Shown here: positions 32,490 through 41,542 of the stretch, in pieces
How the letters are laid out: each line of letters opens with the position of its first letter
How positions within the stretch are numbered: position 1 is the stretch's first letter
From: Saccharothrix ecbatanensis
GTDB lineage: Bacteria; Actinomycetota; Actinomycetes; Mycobacteriales; Pseudonocardiaceae
Assembly: GCF_014205015.1 (NCBI RefSeq)
Contig: NZ_JACHMO010000001.1
Coordinates: 6,634,001 to 6,698,000, forward strand
DNA length: 64,000 bases
Direction of reading: 5' to 3'
The notes under the pieces: generated by a model
The model's input: only the letters and a program-made list of their open reading frames with translations
The model's database searches: none
What the model was told of the DNA's origin: nothing
Position numbers and translations under genes: made by a program

Positions 32490-34121
32490 TCAGCTGCGGC
32501 GGTCGCGGAGCCTGGTGAGGGCGAGGGCGATCCCGCCGGACAGGACGAGCAGTCCGCCCAACGTCAGCAGGCCGCGGACGGAGGTGCCGGTGGCGGCGAG
32601 TTGGTCGTCATCGCCGCCGGGTTGAACGGCCGCCGGGTGGGTGGTGGTGGTCCCGATGCTGGAACCGGCCGTCGTGGTCGACGCGGTGGTCGACGCGGTG
32701 GTGGATCCAGTGGTGGACACGGTGGTCGACACGGTGGGTCCGGTCGTGGTCGTGGTGGGGGCCGTCGTGGTCGACCCGCTGGAGGTCGTGGTCGGGCCAG
32801 TCGTGGTCGGACCAGTGGTGGTTGTCGTCGCGCCGGTGGTGGTTGTCGTGGTCGGGGCCGTGGTGGTGGTGGTGGTCGGCGCGGTCGTGGTGGTGGTGGT
32901 GGTTGTCGTCGGCGCCGTCGTAGTGGTCGTCGGCTGAGTTGTTGTGGTGGTGGGTGCCGTGGTGGTCGTGGTCGGCGCAGTTGTTGTGGTGGTCGGTGCG
33001 GTGGTGGTCGTGGTGGTCGGGGTGGTCGTCGTCGTGGGGCTGGTGCCGCAGGTGGTGACGATGTTGTCGAACGGCGCGTTGTGGATCTCGCCGCCGCTGC
33101 CTTCCGTCGCACCGCCGTGCACCAACGACCGGACCACCACAGCACCCTCGATGTTGGACGGGCTGAGGTCCACCAGGGTCGCGTTCGGCGCGTAGATCGT
33201 GCCCCACACCGTGGGCGAGTTCGGCGGCAGCGTGATGGTCCCCGACGTGGTGAAGTTCCACAGCACGTGCCGCGACGCCTCGGCGCCCTGCCAGCTCGGG
33301 TTCGGCGGGTCGAAGGTGTAGTCGCCGGCCACGTCGACGTTGATGATCAACCACGCCTCGGCGCCGGGCTGCAGGTAACCGTTGCGCGGGTTGATGTTGT
33401 CCAGTGCGCTGATCTGGGCGGGGGTCAGGGTCAGCACGTTCTGGCCCGGCTGGAGGCCGAGGGTCGCGTTCGGATCGGTGCCGTTCCACGGACCTTGCCC
33501 GTTCTGGTCCGTCAACGTGACGGTCGACGGGCACGCGAACATCTCCGCGTTGAGCCCCCGGTACGTCGAGAACAGCGACGCGAAGTCGAACCCGCTCGGC
33601 CCGCCGACCGACTCTGCCGGCTGCGAGGTCTGGATCGAGATGCCGGGCGTGTTCCCCGCGCCGGCCCCGTCGGGCACGACCCACGTCACGCCGCCGGACG
33701 GCAGCACGTCCGCCGCGCTCAGATCACCGATCTTGGCGTAGGAGTTGTTGAGCACGCTCAGCGTTCCCGTGCTCCCGGCGAAGTCCGGCGCGCCGCCGAT
33801 CACCAGGCTCGTCGGCTGGGTGTCACCGGCCAGGACGTAGGTCCCAGGGTTGTTGGGTCCCGCGTTGTACTGGCGGAACCTGACGTCGCCGCCGATCGCC
33901 ATCGGACCCTCGGTCTCGTTCTCGTACAACCCGGCGTCGCCTTCGACCAGCACGAGGAACCCGTGGCTCGGGTCCGCGTACACATCGCCCGGCGCGACCG
34001 GCCGCAACGGGTTCGCCACCGCCTGGAGCCTGGCCGCGGACTGACCGGGGCTCGCCCACCCGATCGCGAGGACGGCGACACCCGCTGCGAGACCTACGGC
34101 TCCGACGCGGCTGATCTGCAT
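32490..34121 (-). CDS. Surface protein: choice-of-anchor A domain, Thr-rich stalk, LAATG sorting signal
   Basis: 543 residues. A signal peptide (~1-28), a choice-of-anchor A (ice-binding/adhesin-like) domain (~30-360, with PVAPGDVYADPSHGFLVLVE near the start and ILNP-like GYLQPGAEAWLIINVDVAG later), a low-complexity Thr-rich stalk (~365-500, long runs of T/P), and a C-terminal signal LAATG, a hydrophobic helix and basic end RLRDRRS. LAxTG is recognised by class E sortases, so the protein should be linked to peptidoglycan. The ATG at 34121 is chosen because the signal peptide begins there; a TTG at 34148 is an alternative. Confidence 0.85.
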   Translation of the reverse strand: MQISRVGAVGLAAGVAVLAIGWASPGQSAARLQAVANPLRPVAPGDVYADPSHGFLVLVEGDAGLYENETEGPMAIGGDVRFRQYNAGPNNPGTYVLAGDTQPTSLVIGGAPDFAGSTGTLSVLNNSYAKIGDLSAADVLPSGGVTWVVPDGAGAGNTPGISIQTSQPAESVGGPSGFDFASLFSTYRGLNAEMFACPSTVTLTDQNGQGPWNGTDPNATLGLQPGQNVLTLTPAQISALDNINPRNGYLQPGAEAWLIINVDVAGDYTFDPPNPSWQGAEASRHVLWNFTTSGTITLPPNSPTVWGTIYAPNATLVDLSPSNIEGAVVVRSLVHGGATEGSGGEIHNAPFDNIVTTCGTSPTTTTTPTTTTTTAPTTTTTAPTTTTTAPTTTTTQPTTTTTAPTTTTTTTTTAPTTTTTTAPTTTTTTGATTTTTGPTTTGPTTTSSGSTTTAPTTTTTGPTVSTTVSTTGSTTASTTASTTTAGSSIGTTTTHPAAVQPGGDDDQLAATGTSVRGLLTLGGLLVLSGGIALALTRLRDRRS

Positions 34122-34226
34122 GTCCGGCTCCCGGGTAAGGATCGACAAACCCGCCAGCAGCCAACGTCAACTCCCCGGCTCCGGCACGCCGAGACATCAA
34201 GGTTCACCTGCTGGAGTGATCTCCAG

Positions 34227-34799
34227 TCAGTCGGTGCGCCAGCCGAGCCGGCCGTCCGTGGTGACCAACGGCTCGCAGTGGCCGAGCCGGCCCCAGTGCT
34301 CCAGCGCGGTCGCCACCTCGTCCAGCATCTCGTCCAGGCTGGTCCACTCCGGCTTCAGCATCTCGCCCGCCTGCCGGTCCCACTCGACCACGCACCCGCA
34401 CAGCACACCCGGCCGCAGGTCGACCGCCAACGCGTCACCGCACCCGTCGAACGCGATCGGCAACCACATCGGGTGAAAGCCCAACGTCGGCGTGCCGGCC
34501 TCCGAGTCGAGGTCCACCGGCCAGAACCGCTCCTTCAGCCGCCACGACCGCAGCGCGTTGGACGGGCCGAGCGGCGTGTAGAACGGCGGCAGCACCTCGG
34601 CGAACGCCAGATTCGCGGTGCCGCCGCACACCGCCCACCACGAACGCAGGTCGTCCGGCGGCGCCAGTCCGCTCGCAAGCGCCAGCGCCTCGACCGCGGC
34701 GTCGTCCTCCGGGGGCACGAACGCCGACACGGTCGAGGGGGCGTGGTGGTCGAGCCACGCCACGATCCGTTCCCAATGGCGCAAAACACCCACGCACAC
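34227..34799 (-). CDS. SMI1/KNR4 (SUKH) family protein
   Basis: About 190 residues matching the SUKH pattern: HWERIVAWLDHHAPSTVSAF, then ALASGLAPPDDLRSWWAVCG and LWL-like PMWLPIAFDGCGDALAVDLR. SUKH proteins are often immunity proteins against polymorphic toxins. The GTG at 34799 is one of two near choices (also 34793). It diverges from the first T7SS-type cassette, so a role in immunity to secreted toxins is possible but not shown. Confidence 0.8.
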   Translation of the reverse strand: MCVGVLRHWERIVAWLDHHAPSTVSAFVPPEDDAAVEALALASGLAPPDDLRSWWAVCGGTANLAFAEVLPPFYTPLGPSNALRSWRLKERFWPVDLDSEAGTPTLGFHPMWLPIAFDGCGDALAVDLRPGVLCGCVVEWDRQAGEMLKPEWTSLDEMLDEVATALEHWGRLGHCEPLVTTDGRLGWRTD

Positions 34800-34921
34800 A
34801 TGATCAGGTAGCGACACCGCCGGTGGTACCGCCCATCGGGGCAGGATCTCGCCGAACGCCGCACAACCCGGGTCCCGATCGGGCAGGATCGCGGTCGCAC
34901 GGCACCCAAAGGGGGACGAAG

Positions 34922-35245
34922 GTGGAACGGGGTTTCGGCGTCGACACCGCGGCGCTGTCGACATACGGCGGCACGGCCGCGGGTCTGGCGAGCGAGGTCG
35001 GCGCGATCGGCACGTCCACGTTGGCGGGCACGACGTCGTTGGCCGCGGGCAGTTTCGGCAAGATCGGCGACGAGGTCGGGTTGGGCGCGGCGTTCCAGCG
35101 CGCGGCACAGGCCCAAGTGGACGGTGTGGCCGCCGCGTCGGCCGGGTTGTCCGCGTTCGCCACCGCCGTGCGGCAGACCGGCGAGGCGTACGGGGAGCAG
35201 GAGGCGCGGAACAGCGCCGACATCAACCGCGCGGCCCAGGTCTGA
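34922..35245 (+). CDS. EspC-family T7SS-type secreted protein
   Basis: 107 residues: FGVDTAALSTYGGTAAGLAS at the start and a helical hairpin ending in RNSADINRAAQV. It fits the EspC/ESX-1 associated family, small proteins exported by type VII secretion. The GTG at 34922 is chosen by family length. It leads a four-gene cassette with an NlpC/P60 protein and two YbaB-like proteins. The T7SS core (EccC and others) is not in the window. Confidence 0.8.
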   Translation: MERGFGVDTAALSTYGGTAAGLASEVGAIGTSTLAGTTSLAAGSFGKIGDEVGLGAAFQRAAQAQVDGVAAASAGLSAFATAVRQTGEAYGEQEARNSADINRAAQV

Positions 35246-35246
35246 C

Positions 35247-36404
35247 GTGGACGTCGGAGGCTTCCTGGCGGCCCTGGTCCAGCCGATGAAGGACCACCTG
35301 GCCAAGCTCGACGGCGACACGGGCGGCGCGACGAGCGCGGCGGACGCGTTCGGTCGGGCGTCCTCGGCGTTGACCGAGATCGACGGCAGGCACACGGGCG
35401 CGGCGAACTCCGCGATGGCCGACTGGTACGGCGAGAAGGCGAACGCGTTCCAGGCCCGCGTGTCGGCTTTCTCCGGCGACGTGGGCACGTTGGCGCGCAA
35501 CGCGACGACCACCCAGCAGGCCGCGACGACGGCCGTGACCGCGGTGACGTCCGGCAAGACCGCGATCCAGGGCTTGATCGACGAGTTCACCGGCTGGGCG
35601 TGGCCCCGGTTGGCGGCGGCCGTGGCGGCGGGCGTGTTCGGCGGGATCGGCGCGGTCCTCGCGGTGGCGGCGGAGGTGACCGCCAAGGCCCGTGACTACG
35701 AGGGCAAGACGGCTCAGGAGCTGGAGAAGGTTCGCACTGAGCTGACGAACGTCGTCACGCAGTTGCAGGGCTTGGCGCATCCGAACTTCGCCGGGCTCGG
35801 CGATCCGATCGGCGCGGAGAGCGGCGGCACCACGTCGACGTCGTCGGCGAGCGGTGACGACGGCGGACGTCAGTCCTCTTCGACCGGTGGCAGCGGCGGT
35901 AGCGACACCGGAGGCGGCGGTAGTGGTGGAGGCGGCGGTGGTGGAGGTGGAGCCGGCGGCGGTGCTACAGGGCCGCGCCTGCCGGTGGCCATCCCGCCAC
36001 AGCCCGGCACCGGCGTCGGCGTGAACCTGCCGGACGGCAGCTCCGCCGAGGCGCCCAACGAGACCGCCGCACGGGCCGTGCGCAACGCGTTGTCCGCCTT
36101 GGGAACCCCGTACGTGTGGGGTGGCGCGAACCCGCCGCAGGGCACCGATTGCAGCGGCCTGACCCAGTGGGCGTACGGGGGCGCGGGGTTCGACATCCCG
36201 CGGCCGGCTTCGTCGCAGGCGATGGGCGCGTCCGTGCCGCCGGACCAGCTGCTGCCGGGTGACCTGGTGGTGTGGGACGGGCACGTGGCGATGGTGATCG
36301 GCAACGGGCAGATGGTGGAGGCGGGCGACCCGGTGCAGGTGGGCGCGATCCGCACGAGCAACAGCGGCATGGGCTTCATGGGCTTCTACCGACCGACGGG
36401 CTGA
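35247..36404 (+). CDS. T7SS-type NlpC/P60 peptidoglycan endopeptidase
   Basis: 385 residues. An N-terminal ~200-residue helical region (LVQPMKDHLAKLDGDTGGAT, then MADWYGEKANAFQARVSAFS) resembles WXG/LXG-type T7SS substrates, with one hydrophobic segment (~125-145). A Gly/Ser-rich linker follows (~205-260). The C-terminal NlpC/P60 domain has its catalytic Cys in DCSGLTQW and His in GHVAMVIGNG. It would cut peptide stems in the cell wall. The GTG starts one base after the EspC-like stop. Confidence 0.88.
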   Translation: MDVGGFLAALVQPMKDHLAKLDGDTGGATSAADAFGRASSALTEIDGRHTGAANSAMADWYGEKANAFQARVSAFSGDVGTLARNATTTQQAATTAVTAVTSGKTAIQGLIDEFTGWAWPRLAAAVAAGVFGGIGAVLAVAAEVTAKARDYEGKTAQELEKVRTELTNVVTQLQGLAHPNFAGLGDPIGAESGGTTSTSSASGDDGGRQSSSTGGSGGSDTGGGGSGGGGGGGGGAGGGATGPRLPVAIPPQPGTGVGVNLPDGSSAEAPNETAARAVRNALSALGTPYVWGGANPPQGTDCSGLTQWAYGGAGFDIPRPASSQAMGASVPPDQLLPGDLVVWDGHVAMVIGNGQMVEAGDPVQVGAIRTSNSGMGFMGFYRPTG

Positions 36405-36408
36405 GGAC

Positions 36409-36783
36409 GTGGACGAGACGGAGCGGGCGGCCCGGCGGGTCGCGGACACCGAGCGGCAGGTCGCCGAGCACGTGGCGCGCACCGGGCCGGTGCTCGGCCG
36501 GGCGTCGTCACCGGACGGCGCGGTCACCGTCGTGGCGGTGCCCGGCGGCCCGCCGCAGGACGTGCGGATCGCGCCCGGAGCGTTGAACATGGGGCCACGG
36601 GCGTTGGCGGACGAGATCCTGCGCGTGTCCGCGCGGGCGTCCCGGGACGCCACCACCCGGATGCACCGGACGTTGGAACGGGTGGCGGATCCGGCGGCGG
36701 TGCGGGCGTTGGCCGAGATCGGCTTCGAACGCGGTCCGGACGACGACGATTTCGACGGCTCGTACCTGAGGGGTTCGCGGTGA
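36409..36783 (+). CDS. YbaB/EbfC-like protein of the T7SS-type cassette
   Basis: 124 residues with an N-terminal helix (RRVADTERQVAEHVARTG), three strands (GAVTVVAVPGGPPQDVRIAP) and a long C-terminal helix, the YbaB/EbfC fold. Canonical YbaB binds DNA, but versions next to WXG-type genes in actinobacteria may be secreted or act as chaperones; the choice is open. It follows the NlpC/P60 gene and overlaps the next gene (GTGA). Confidence 0.72.
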   Translation: MDETERAARRVADTERQVAEHVARTGPVLGRASSPDGAVTVVAVPGGPPQDVRIAPGALNMGPRALADEILRVSARASRDATTRMHRTLERVADPAAVRALAEIGFERGPDDDDFDGSYLRGSR

Positions 36784-37316
36784 CGCAGGAGCAACGACTC
36801 GCGGCGGCCGAGGGTCTGACCGAGGTGCTGGCCCGCACGACGGGCTCGGCCGAGCACCCGACCGGCCTGGCCCGCGCCACGGCGACCGCGACGGGTGAGT
36901 TGAGGGCGCTCGACCTGCACCCGAACGCGTTGGCCCAGGGGCCGGACGCGGTGGGCAGGCTGGTCGTGGAGACGGCCCGGCTGGCGACCGACGCGGCCGT
37001 GCAGAAGAGCTACAACGAGCTGGCCAAGTCGTTGGGCGACAGCATGGCCATGGCGGTGGAGGCCTTCGCCGGCCCGCCGCCTCTCAAGACAGCGGTTCCG
37101 GTCGCGGCTCCGGTCGCGGTTCCAGGTGGGCAGCCGGCCGGTGACCAGGCCGGACGTGGTGAACAGGGCCGGCCCGGAGGACAATCGAGGACGCCCGGCC
37201 CGCCCGCGCCACCGTGGGCCGGGCAGCGGCAGAGTCGGCCCGCGGCCCGTCCGGAGCCCGCGGAAACGGACGATGACGACTACTTCGCCGACCCTTTCCG
37301 TGGTCAACGGCAGTAG
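36780..37316 (+). CDS. YbaB-like protein with Pro-rich acidic tail
   Basis: 178 residues. The first ~100 look like a shorter YbaB-type helix-strand-helix (ATGELRALDLHPNALAQGPD, VETARLATDAAVQKSYNELA). The rest is Pro/Gly/Gln-rich and ends in an acidic stretch TDDDDYFADPFRGQRQ. It is coupled to the YbaB-like gene before it. The disordered tail resembles that of T7SS-related proteins; function unknown. Confidence 0.65.
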   Translation: MTQEQRLAAAEGLTEVLARTTGSAEHPTGLARATATATGELRALDLHPNALAQGPDAVGRLVVETARLATDAAVQKSYNELAKSLGDSMAMAVEAFAGPPPLKTAVPVAAPVAVPGGQPAGDQAGRGEQGRPGGQSRTPGPPAPPWAGQRQSRPAARPEPAETDDDDYFADPFRGQRQ

Positions 37317-37381
37317 TGCGTGATCGACCCCGTACTCTTGCCCCCGCATCGCAAAGGGGCATGGCGTGACCGGGAGGTCGG

Positions 37382-38599
37382 ATGGCACAGGACATCGTCC
37401 CGATCGAGCTGGGGCTCACTCAGGGTGATGTTGTCACCCTATGGGCTCCGCGCTGGCGGGAAGAGGGCGAGGAGTGGGAGGCATTCCTCGGCCACGAGGA
37501 GGACCTGTACGCCTTTCCGGATGCCGCGCACCTCGCGGCGTTCGTGCGCAAGGCCGAAGAGCACGACCTGACCGACCACCCGGCGTGGCACGTGGTGCCG
37601 GCGCTGTCGGTCGGCGAGCTGTCGCCGGACGACAACCACCAGTTCGACCTGGTCGGCGTGCCGGAGCTGGTCGCCGAGGAGCCCGACACCTGGGTCATCG
37701 GCGAGCTGGCCGACGTGGTCTCGATCGTGCGGTCGCTGGCCGACGTGTGCGACCTGGAGAAGGTGCACGAGATCCTGGACTCGGCGGAGGGCTTCTCGCT
37801 GCTGCCGCAGGGCACGCTGCCGTTCACCGGCCGCGAGGGTCAGGCGCTGTGGACCGAGATCGCCGAGGTCGTCTCCGAGAAGTGGGACGAGGTGCTGGAC
37901 GCGATCGACGAGGTCGTGAACACGCCCGACGTCGACGAGACCGAGCTGAAGGCCGCCCAGGAGGAGTTGGCCGCCTTCGAGGAGGCCAACGCCGCGGCGG
38001 CGGTCGCCAAGTCCGAGTCGGAGGGCGACGAGGACGAGGACGGCGAGCCGGTCGGGTTCTGGGCCGAGGTCGGCATCGACCCGATCAAGATCATCACCAG
38101 CGCGGGCGAGTACTACACGCTGCGCTGCTACCTGGACGACCAGCCGGTGTTCCTCGGTCGCAAGGGCAAGATCGACGTGTTCGGCTCGCCGCGCGCGTTG
38201 GCCCGGTTCATCGTCGAGGCCGACGACAACGACCTGGCCGAGGTGTCGACCTGGGGTGAGCTGGTGACCAAGGCGACCGGCGGCGACCTGGAGGTCGAGG
38301 TCGACCCGGACAACGTCTACGTGCTCACCGGCCTGGACGAGGACATCGCCGACGGTCCGGACGGCATCGACGCGACGCAGCTCGACCTCGTGGTGGAACT
38401 GCTCGAGGACACGGGCGAGTGGGCGAACGACGACACCGTGAAGGTGGCGCTGAACCAGTCCGAGCGGCTGGGGTGGCTGGTGTCGTACGTGCTCAAGCCC
38501 GACCCCACCCGGTTGGCGCCCAGCGCTCCGTTCGACGACGAGCAGGTGGCGTGGCGGAACCTGGTGGCGTCGTTCGAGGACCGGCTCAAGGTGCACTAG
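37382..38599 (+). CDS. Conserved acidic actinobacterial protein ('primosomal protein' type)
   Basis: 405 residues, very acidic, with two related halves: DIVPIELGLTQGDVVTLWAP ... HVVPALSVGELSPDD and GEYYTLRCYLDDQPVFLGRK ... NVYVLTGLDEDIADG, split by a charged Glu/Asp linker (~200-225). Actinobacterial homologs are often annotated as primosomal protein, but no PriA-type helicase motif is present and that name is doubtful. GGGAGG lies seven bases before the ATG. It is expressed alone and ends at a strong terminator. Confidence 0.7.
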   Translation: MAQDIVPIELGLTQGDVVTLWAPRWREEGEEWEAFLGHEEDLYAFPDAAHLAAFVRKAEEHDLTDHPAWHVVPALSVGELSPDDNHQFDLVGVPELVAEEPDTWVIGELADVVSIVRSLADVCDLEKVHEILDSAEGFSLLPQGTLPFTGREGQALWTEIAEVVSEKWDEVLDAIDEVVNTPDVDETELKAAQEELAAFEEANAAAAVAKSESEGDEDEDGEPVGFWAEVGIDPIKIITSAGEYYTLRCYLDDQPVFLGRKGKIDVFGSPRALARFIVEADDNDLAEVSTWGELVTKATGGDLEVEVDPDNVYVLTGLDEDIADGPDGIDATQLDLVVELLEDTGEWANDDTVKVALNQSERLGWLVSYVLKPDPTRLAPSAPFDDEQVAWRNLVASFEDRLKVH

Positions 38600-38622
38600 C
38601 CGTCAGGTAGGCGTTACGCAAT

Positions 38623-38657
38623 AAAGGTCGCGGGCTCCGATGGGGCCCGCGACCTTT
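38623..38657. terminator. Bidirectional terminator
   Basis: A 13-bp perfect stem, AAAGGTCGCGGGC (38623-38635) with GCCCGCGACCTTT (38645-38657), followed by AGTTTTG on the plus strand and by TATT on the minus strand. It separates the convergent acidic-protein and add genes. Confidence 0.9.
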
Positions 38658-38704
38658 AGTTTTGTGGCCCGGTGACTCGGGTTTTACTGCTTCTTGAGAG
38701 GGTT

Positions 38705-39772
38705 CTACTGCGTCTTGAGAGCGGCGTACGCGGGCTCGATGACGTCCTGGATCAGGGCGCGGCGCTCGTCGTGCGTGATGAACGCGCCCTTGGCGGCGTT
38801 GACGGTGACCTTGCACAGGTCTTCCCAGCCGAACCCGAAGTGCTCGACCACGGTGGCGAACTCGCTCGTCATCGACACCTGGCTCATCAGCCGGTTGTCG
38901 GTGTTCACGGTGACCCGGAAGCCCAGGTCCGCCATCCGCTTGATCGGGTGCTCGGACAGCGACCGCACCGCGCCGGTGTGCACGTTCGACGTCGGGCACA
39001 TCTCCAGCGCGATGCGGCGGTCCCGCACGTAGGCGGCGAGGTGGCCGACCTCGTCGCCCTTGATGTCCTCGGCCAGCCGCACGCCGTGGCCGAGCCGTTC
39101 CGCGCCCGCGAGCTGCACGGCCTCCCAGGCCGACTCGGCGCCCGACGCCTCGGCGGCGTGGATGGTGAAGTGCGCGTTCTGCTGCCGCAGGTACTCGAAC
39201 GCGGACAGCTCCTTGCTGGGCGGGAACCCGATCTCGGGGCCCGCGATGTCGAAGCCGACCACGCCCGCGTCCCGGTAGCGGACCACCAGGTCGGCGATGC
39301 GCTGCCAGCCGTCGTTCTGGCGCATCGCGCACAGCAGCGTGCCGACCTTGATCCGACCGCCGGACGCGGCCTCGCCGAGGCGGAAGCCCTCCTGCACGGC
39401 CTCCACGGCCTGCTCGAGGCTCAGGCCCTTCTCGGTGAACAGCTCCGGGGCGTAGCGGATCTCGGCGTAGACGACGCCGTCGTCGGCGAGGTCCTGCACG
39501 GCTTCGGAGGCGACGCGGACCAGCGCGGCCTCGTCCTGCATGACGCCGCAGGTGTGCGCGAAGCCTTCGAGGTAGCGGACCAGCGAGCCCGAGTTGGCGT
39601 TGTCTCGGAACCAGGCGCCCAGTGCCACCGGGTCGGTGGTGGGCAGGCCCTGGTGGCCGCAGGCTTCGGCGAGTTCGATCACCGTCTGGGGGCGGAGGCC
39701 ACCGTCGAGGTGGTCGTGCAGCAGCACCTTCGGCGCGCTGCGGAGGGCCTCCTGGGTAAGCGGGGTCGACAT
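38705..39772 (-). CDS. add: Adenosine deaminase
   Basis: A 355-residue enzyme that deaminates adenosine and deoxyadenosine to (deoxy)inosine. Zinc ligands and catalytic residues are in [10 protein letters not shown] (H-x-H), FTIHAAEAS (His and Glu), GHGVRLAED and VNTDNR. ATG at 39772 is chosen as the family start; a GTG at 39781 adds three residues. A TATACG element 10 bases upstream would give a very short or no leader. A 15-bp stretch of its 3' end (ACTGCGTCTTGAGAG) is repeated with one mismatch just past the stop. Confidence 0.95.
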   Translation of the reverse strand: MSTPLTQEALRSAPKVLLHDHLDGGLRPQTVIELAEACGHQGLPTTDPVALGAWFRDNANSGSLVRYLEGFAHTCGVMQDEAALVRVASEAVQDLADDGVVYAEIRYAPELFTEKGLSLEQAVEAVQEGFRLGEAASGGRIKVGTLLCAMRQNDGWQRIADLVVRYRDAGVVGFDIAGPEIGFPPSKELSAFEYLRQQNAHFTIHAAEASGAESAWEAVQLAGAERLGHGVRLAEDIKGDEVGHLAAYVRDRRIALEMCPTSNVHTGAVRSLSEHPIKRMADLGFRVTVNTDNRLMSQVSMTSEFATVVEHFGFGWEDLCKVTVNAAKGAFITHDERRALIQDVIEPAYAALKTQ

Positions 39773-40144
39773 GGGCGTCACCGTATACCGGTGACACGCC
39801 GTGTCGGTCCGCGGTGGAATGATCTTGTCAGGGTATGATCAGCCCTGAGTGACGCGATGTGTGAAGAACCACTCGCATGGCTGCCTTGTCACCGTTGTGG
39901 ATCCGTGATGGAGAACTTTCCGCTACCGCCACCACGGCTTTAGTCACTCGCACGGCGGATGCTCACGCGGCGCGCTCACGAGCCCTCGTCCCGTTACCTT
40001 GAGGTACAACCGCTCGTTGTCACTCGAACGGACTACACGCAAGGCCGGTACGGGCGGCCCCTGACGGGGGGCGCTACTGCGCACCACCCCAACCTGGCTA
40101 GGCTCCCGGAGGTCTCCCCTCCCCTGGACGAAGGCACCCGAGCC
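39773..40144. other. 372-base intergenic region between add and a coiled-coil protein gene
   Basis: No supported gene. It holds a GACAC-GCC-GTGTC dyad (39793-39805) near the add promoter, and a hairpin of TCAGGG/CCCTGA arms (39828-39848) that contains TATGAT. A TAGGCT about 45 bases before the GTG at 40145 could be a -10 element. A small RNA is possible but cannot be shown. Confidence 0.4.
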
Positions 40145-41377
40145 GTGAACGAGAACAACAACTCCACGATGTCCTTCGATCGGATGCGCAACATGCTCAC
40201 GCGCGCCGCGGAGATTCGTGAGAGCGAACAGCAGCAGATCTTCGACGCACTGGACGAGATCCACGCGAGGATGTCCCCGCTCGAATCGCTGGGTTCCGTT
40301 CGCAAGCGCCTGTCCGAGCTGCCCGACCGGAACGAGGTCAGCGTGCTGGCCGAGCGCCTGGACGAGGCGCTGGCCAGGCTGGAGGCGCAGGACAACGCGG
40401 TCCAGGGCATCGGGCGGGCCGTCGAAGGCCTGGTCGACAAGCTGGCCAAGCCGTTCGCGCAGCTCGACGGTCGGCTCGACGGGGTGGCGGGCCGGTTCGA
40501 GGGTGTCGCCGGGCGGATGGACGGGCTGGAGGACAAGCTCTCCCACATCCACAAGCGCCTCGACGACCTCGACGGGCACCTGGACAAGCAGGACGGCAAG
40601 GTCGAGCAGGTGCCGGCGGCGGTGACCGGGCCGCTGCGCGAGCGCATCGAGGCGCTGGAAGCCGCGCTGCGCGGGCGTCTGGACGAGGTGGACGAGGGCG
40701 TTCACGAGCACTTGGACGGCACGCGTGAGGCGTTGCAGCGTTCGGTGACGGAGTCGAGCACCACCCTGCACGGCAAGCTGGACGAGACGCGCGGTCAGAT
40801 CGACACCACGCGGGACGGGTTGCAGGCGACGCTGACCGAGACCCGTGACTCGCTCACGGCGTCGTTGGCGGACACTCGGACGACGATGAACGGCAAGCTG
40901 GACGAGGCCCGTGAGGCGCTGCACGCGGCGCTGGACGAGACCCGTGACCAGGTCGACGCGACGGACCGGCTGGAGGCGCTGGCGCAGCGCTTGGAGCAGG
41001 TCACGTCACGGCTCGACACGATGACGACGCGTCTCGACTCGGTCGAGGACGACTTCGCGGCGCGGCTCGGCGAGCTGTCCGGTGTGGTGGAGCAGGGGAT
41101 CGCCAAGGTCGAGGGCACCCTGTCCACGCGGCCGGACACGGAGTCGTTGACCGGGCTGGTGCGCAAGAGCAACCAGGAGTCGGAGCAGCGCATCGGCGGG
41201 CAGTTGGACGAGGCGATGGCGACCTTCGCCGAGCTGATCCTCGGTGGCGGATCCCCCACGCCACCCCCGCCCCCCACCGCCCTGCCCCGGCCGCAGCGGC
41301 GGACGCGGAAGAACGGGCCCAAGCCCAGCGACAACCGGAACGTGGACGACGACGATCTGACCGCCGAAGGCGCCTGA
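40145..41377 (+). CDS. Apolipoprotein/coiled-coil-like protein
   Basis: 410 residues, almost wholly helical with heptad and 11-residue-type repeats (LDETRGQIDTTRDGLQATLT, LDEAREALHAALDETRDQVD), like apolipoprotein A/E repeat proteins. A Pro-rich break (GSPTPPPPPTALPRPQRRTR) and an acidic tail close it. No membrane or enzyme motif. The GTG at 40145 is chosen because the helical pattern starts after it; an ATG at 40169 is possible. It may act as a scaffold or membrane-bound spacer; function unknown. Confidence 0.65.
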   Translation: MNENNNSTMSFDRMRNMLTRAAEIRESEQQQIFDALDEIHARMSPLESLGSVRKRLSELPDRNEVSVLAERLDEALARLEAQDNAVQGIGRAVEGLVDKLAKPFAQLDGRLDGVAGRFEGVAGRMDGLEDKLSHIHKRLDDLDGHLDKQDGKVEQVPAAVTGPLRERIEALEAALRGRLDEVDEGVHEHLDGTREALQRSVTESSTTLHGKLDETRGQIDTTRDGLQATLTETRDSLTASLADTRTTMNGKLDEAREALHAALDETRDQVDATDRLEALAQRLEQVTSRLDTMTTRLDSVEDDFAARLGELSGVVEQGIAKVEGTLSTRPDTESLTGLVRKSNQESEQRIGGQLDEAMATFAELILGGGSPTPPPPPTALPRPQRRTRKNGPKPSDNRNVDDDDLTAEGA

Positions 41378-41396
41378 TCGCTGGTCACTGGCGATG

Positions 41397-41431
41397 AAGG
41401 CCCGGCCCGCTTTCCGCGGGCCGGGCCTTTT
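41397..41431. terminator. Bidirectional terminator
   Basis: A 14-bp perfect stem AAGGCCCGGCCCGC / GCGGGCCGGGCCTT with a five-base loop, followed by TTCC. It lies between the convergent coiled-coil and deoA genes. Confidence 0.9.
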
Positions 41432-41542
41432 CCATCGTGAGCTGCTCTCAGCCCTTCCCAGTCGACCCGCGCCGCGAACCACTGGCCGCTCGCCCGACAG
41501 CGGCCTGGCCGGCGGGTAGTCAGAGGCCGGCCGGCACCAGGG

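Noticed and set aside
32641..33195. Val-rich plus-strand frames opposite the surface protein
   Set aside because: They are the complement of the Thr-codon repeats and have no start site or membrane logic.
39773..40144. A tRNA or riboswitch in the add upstream gap
   Set aside because: No cloverleaf, T-loop (GTTCGAATC-like) or known riboswitch core was found by eye; only small dyads are present.
41499..41531. GGCCGGC/GCCGGCC inverted repeat after deoA
   Set aside because: Short stem with poor symmetry, redundant with the much stronger terminator at 41397-41431.
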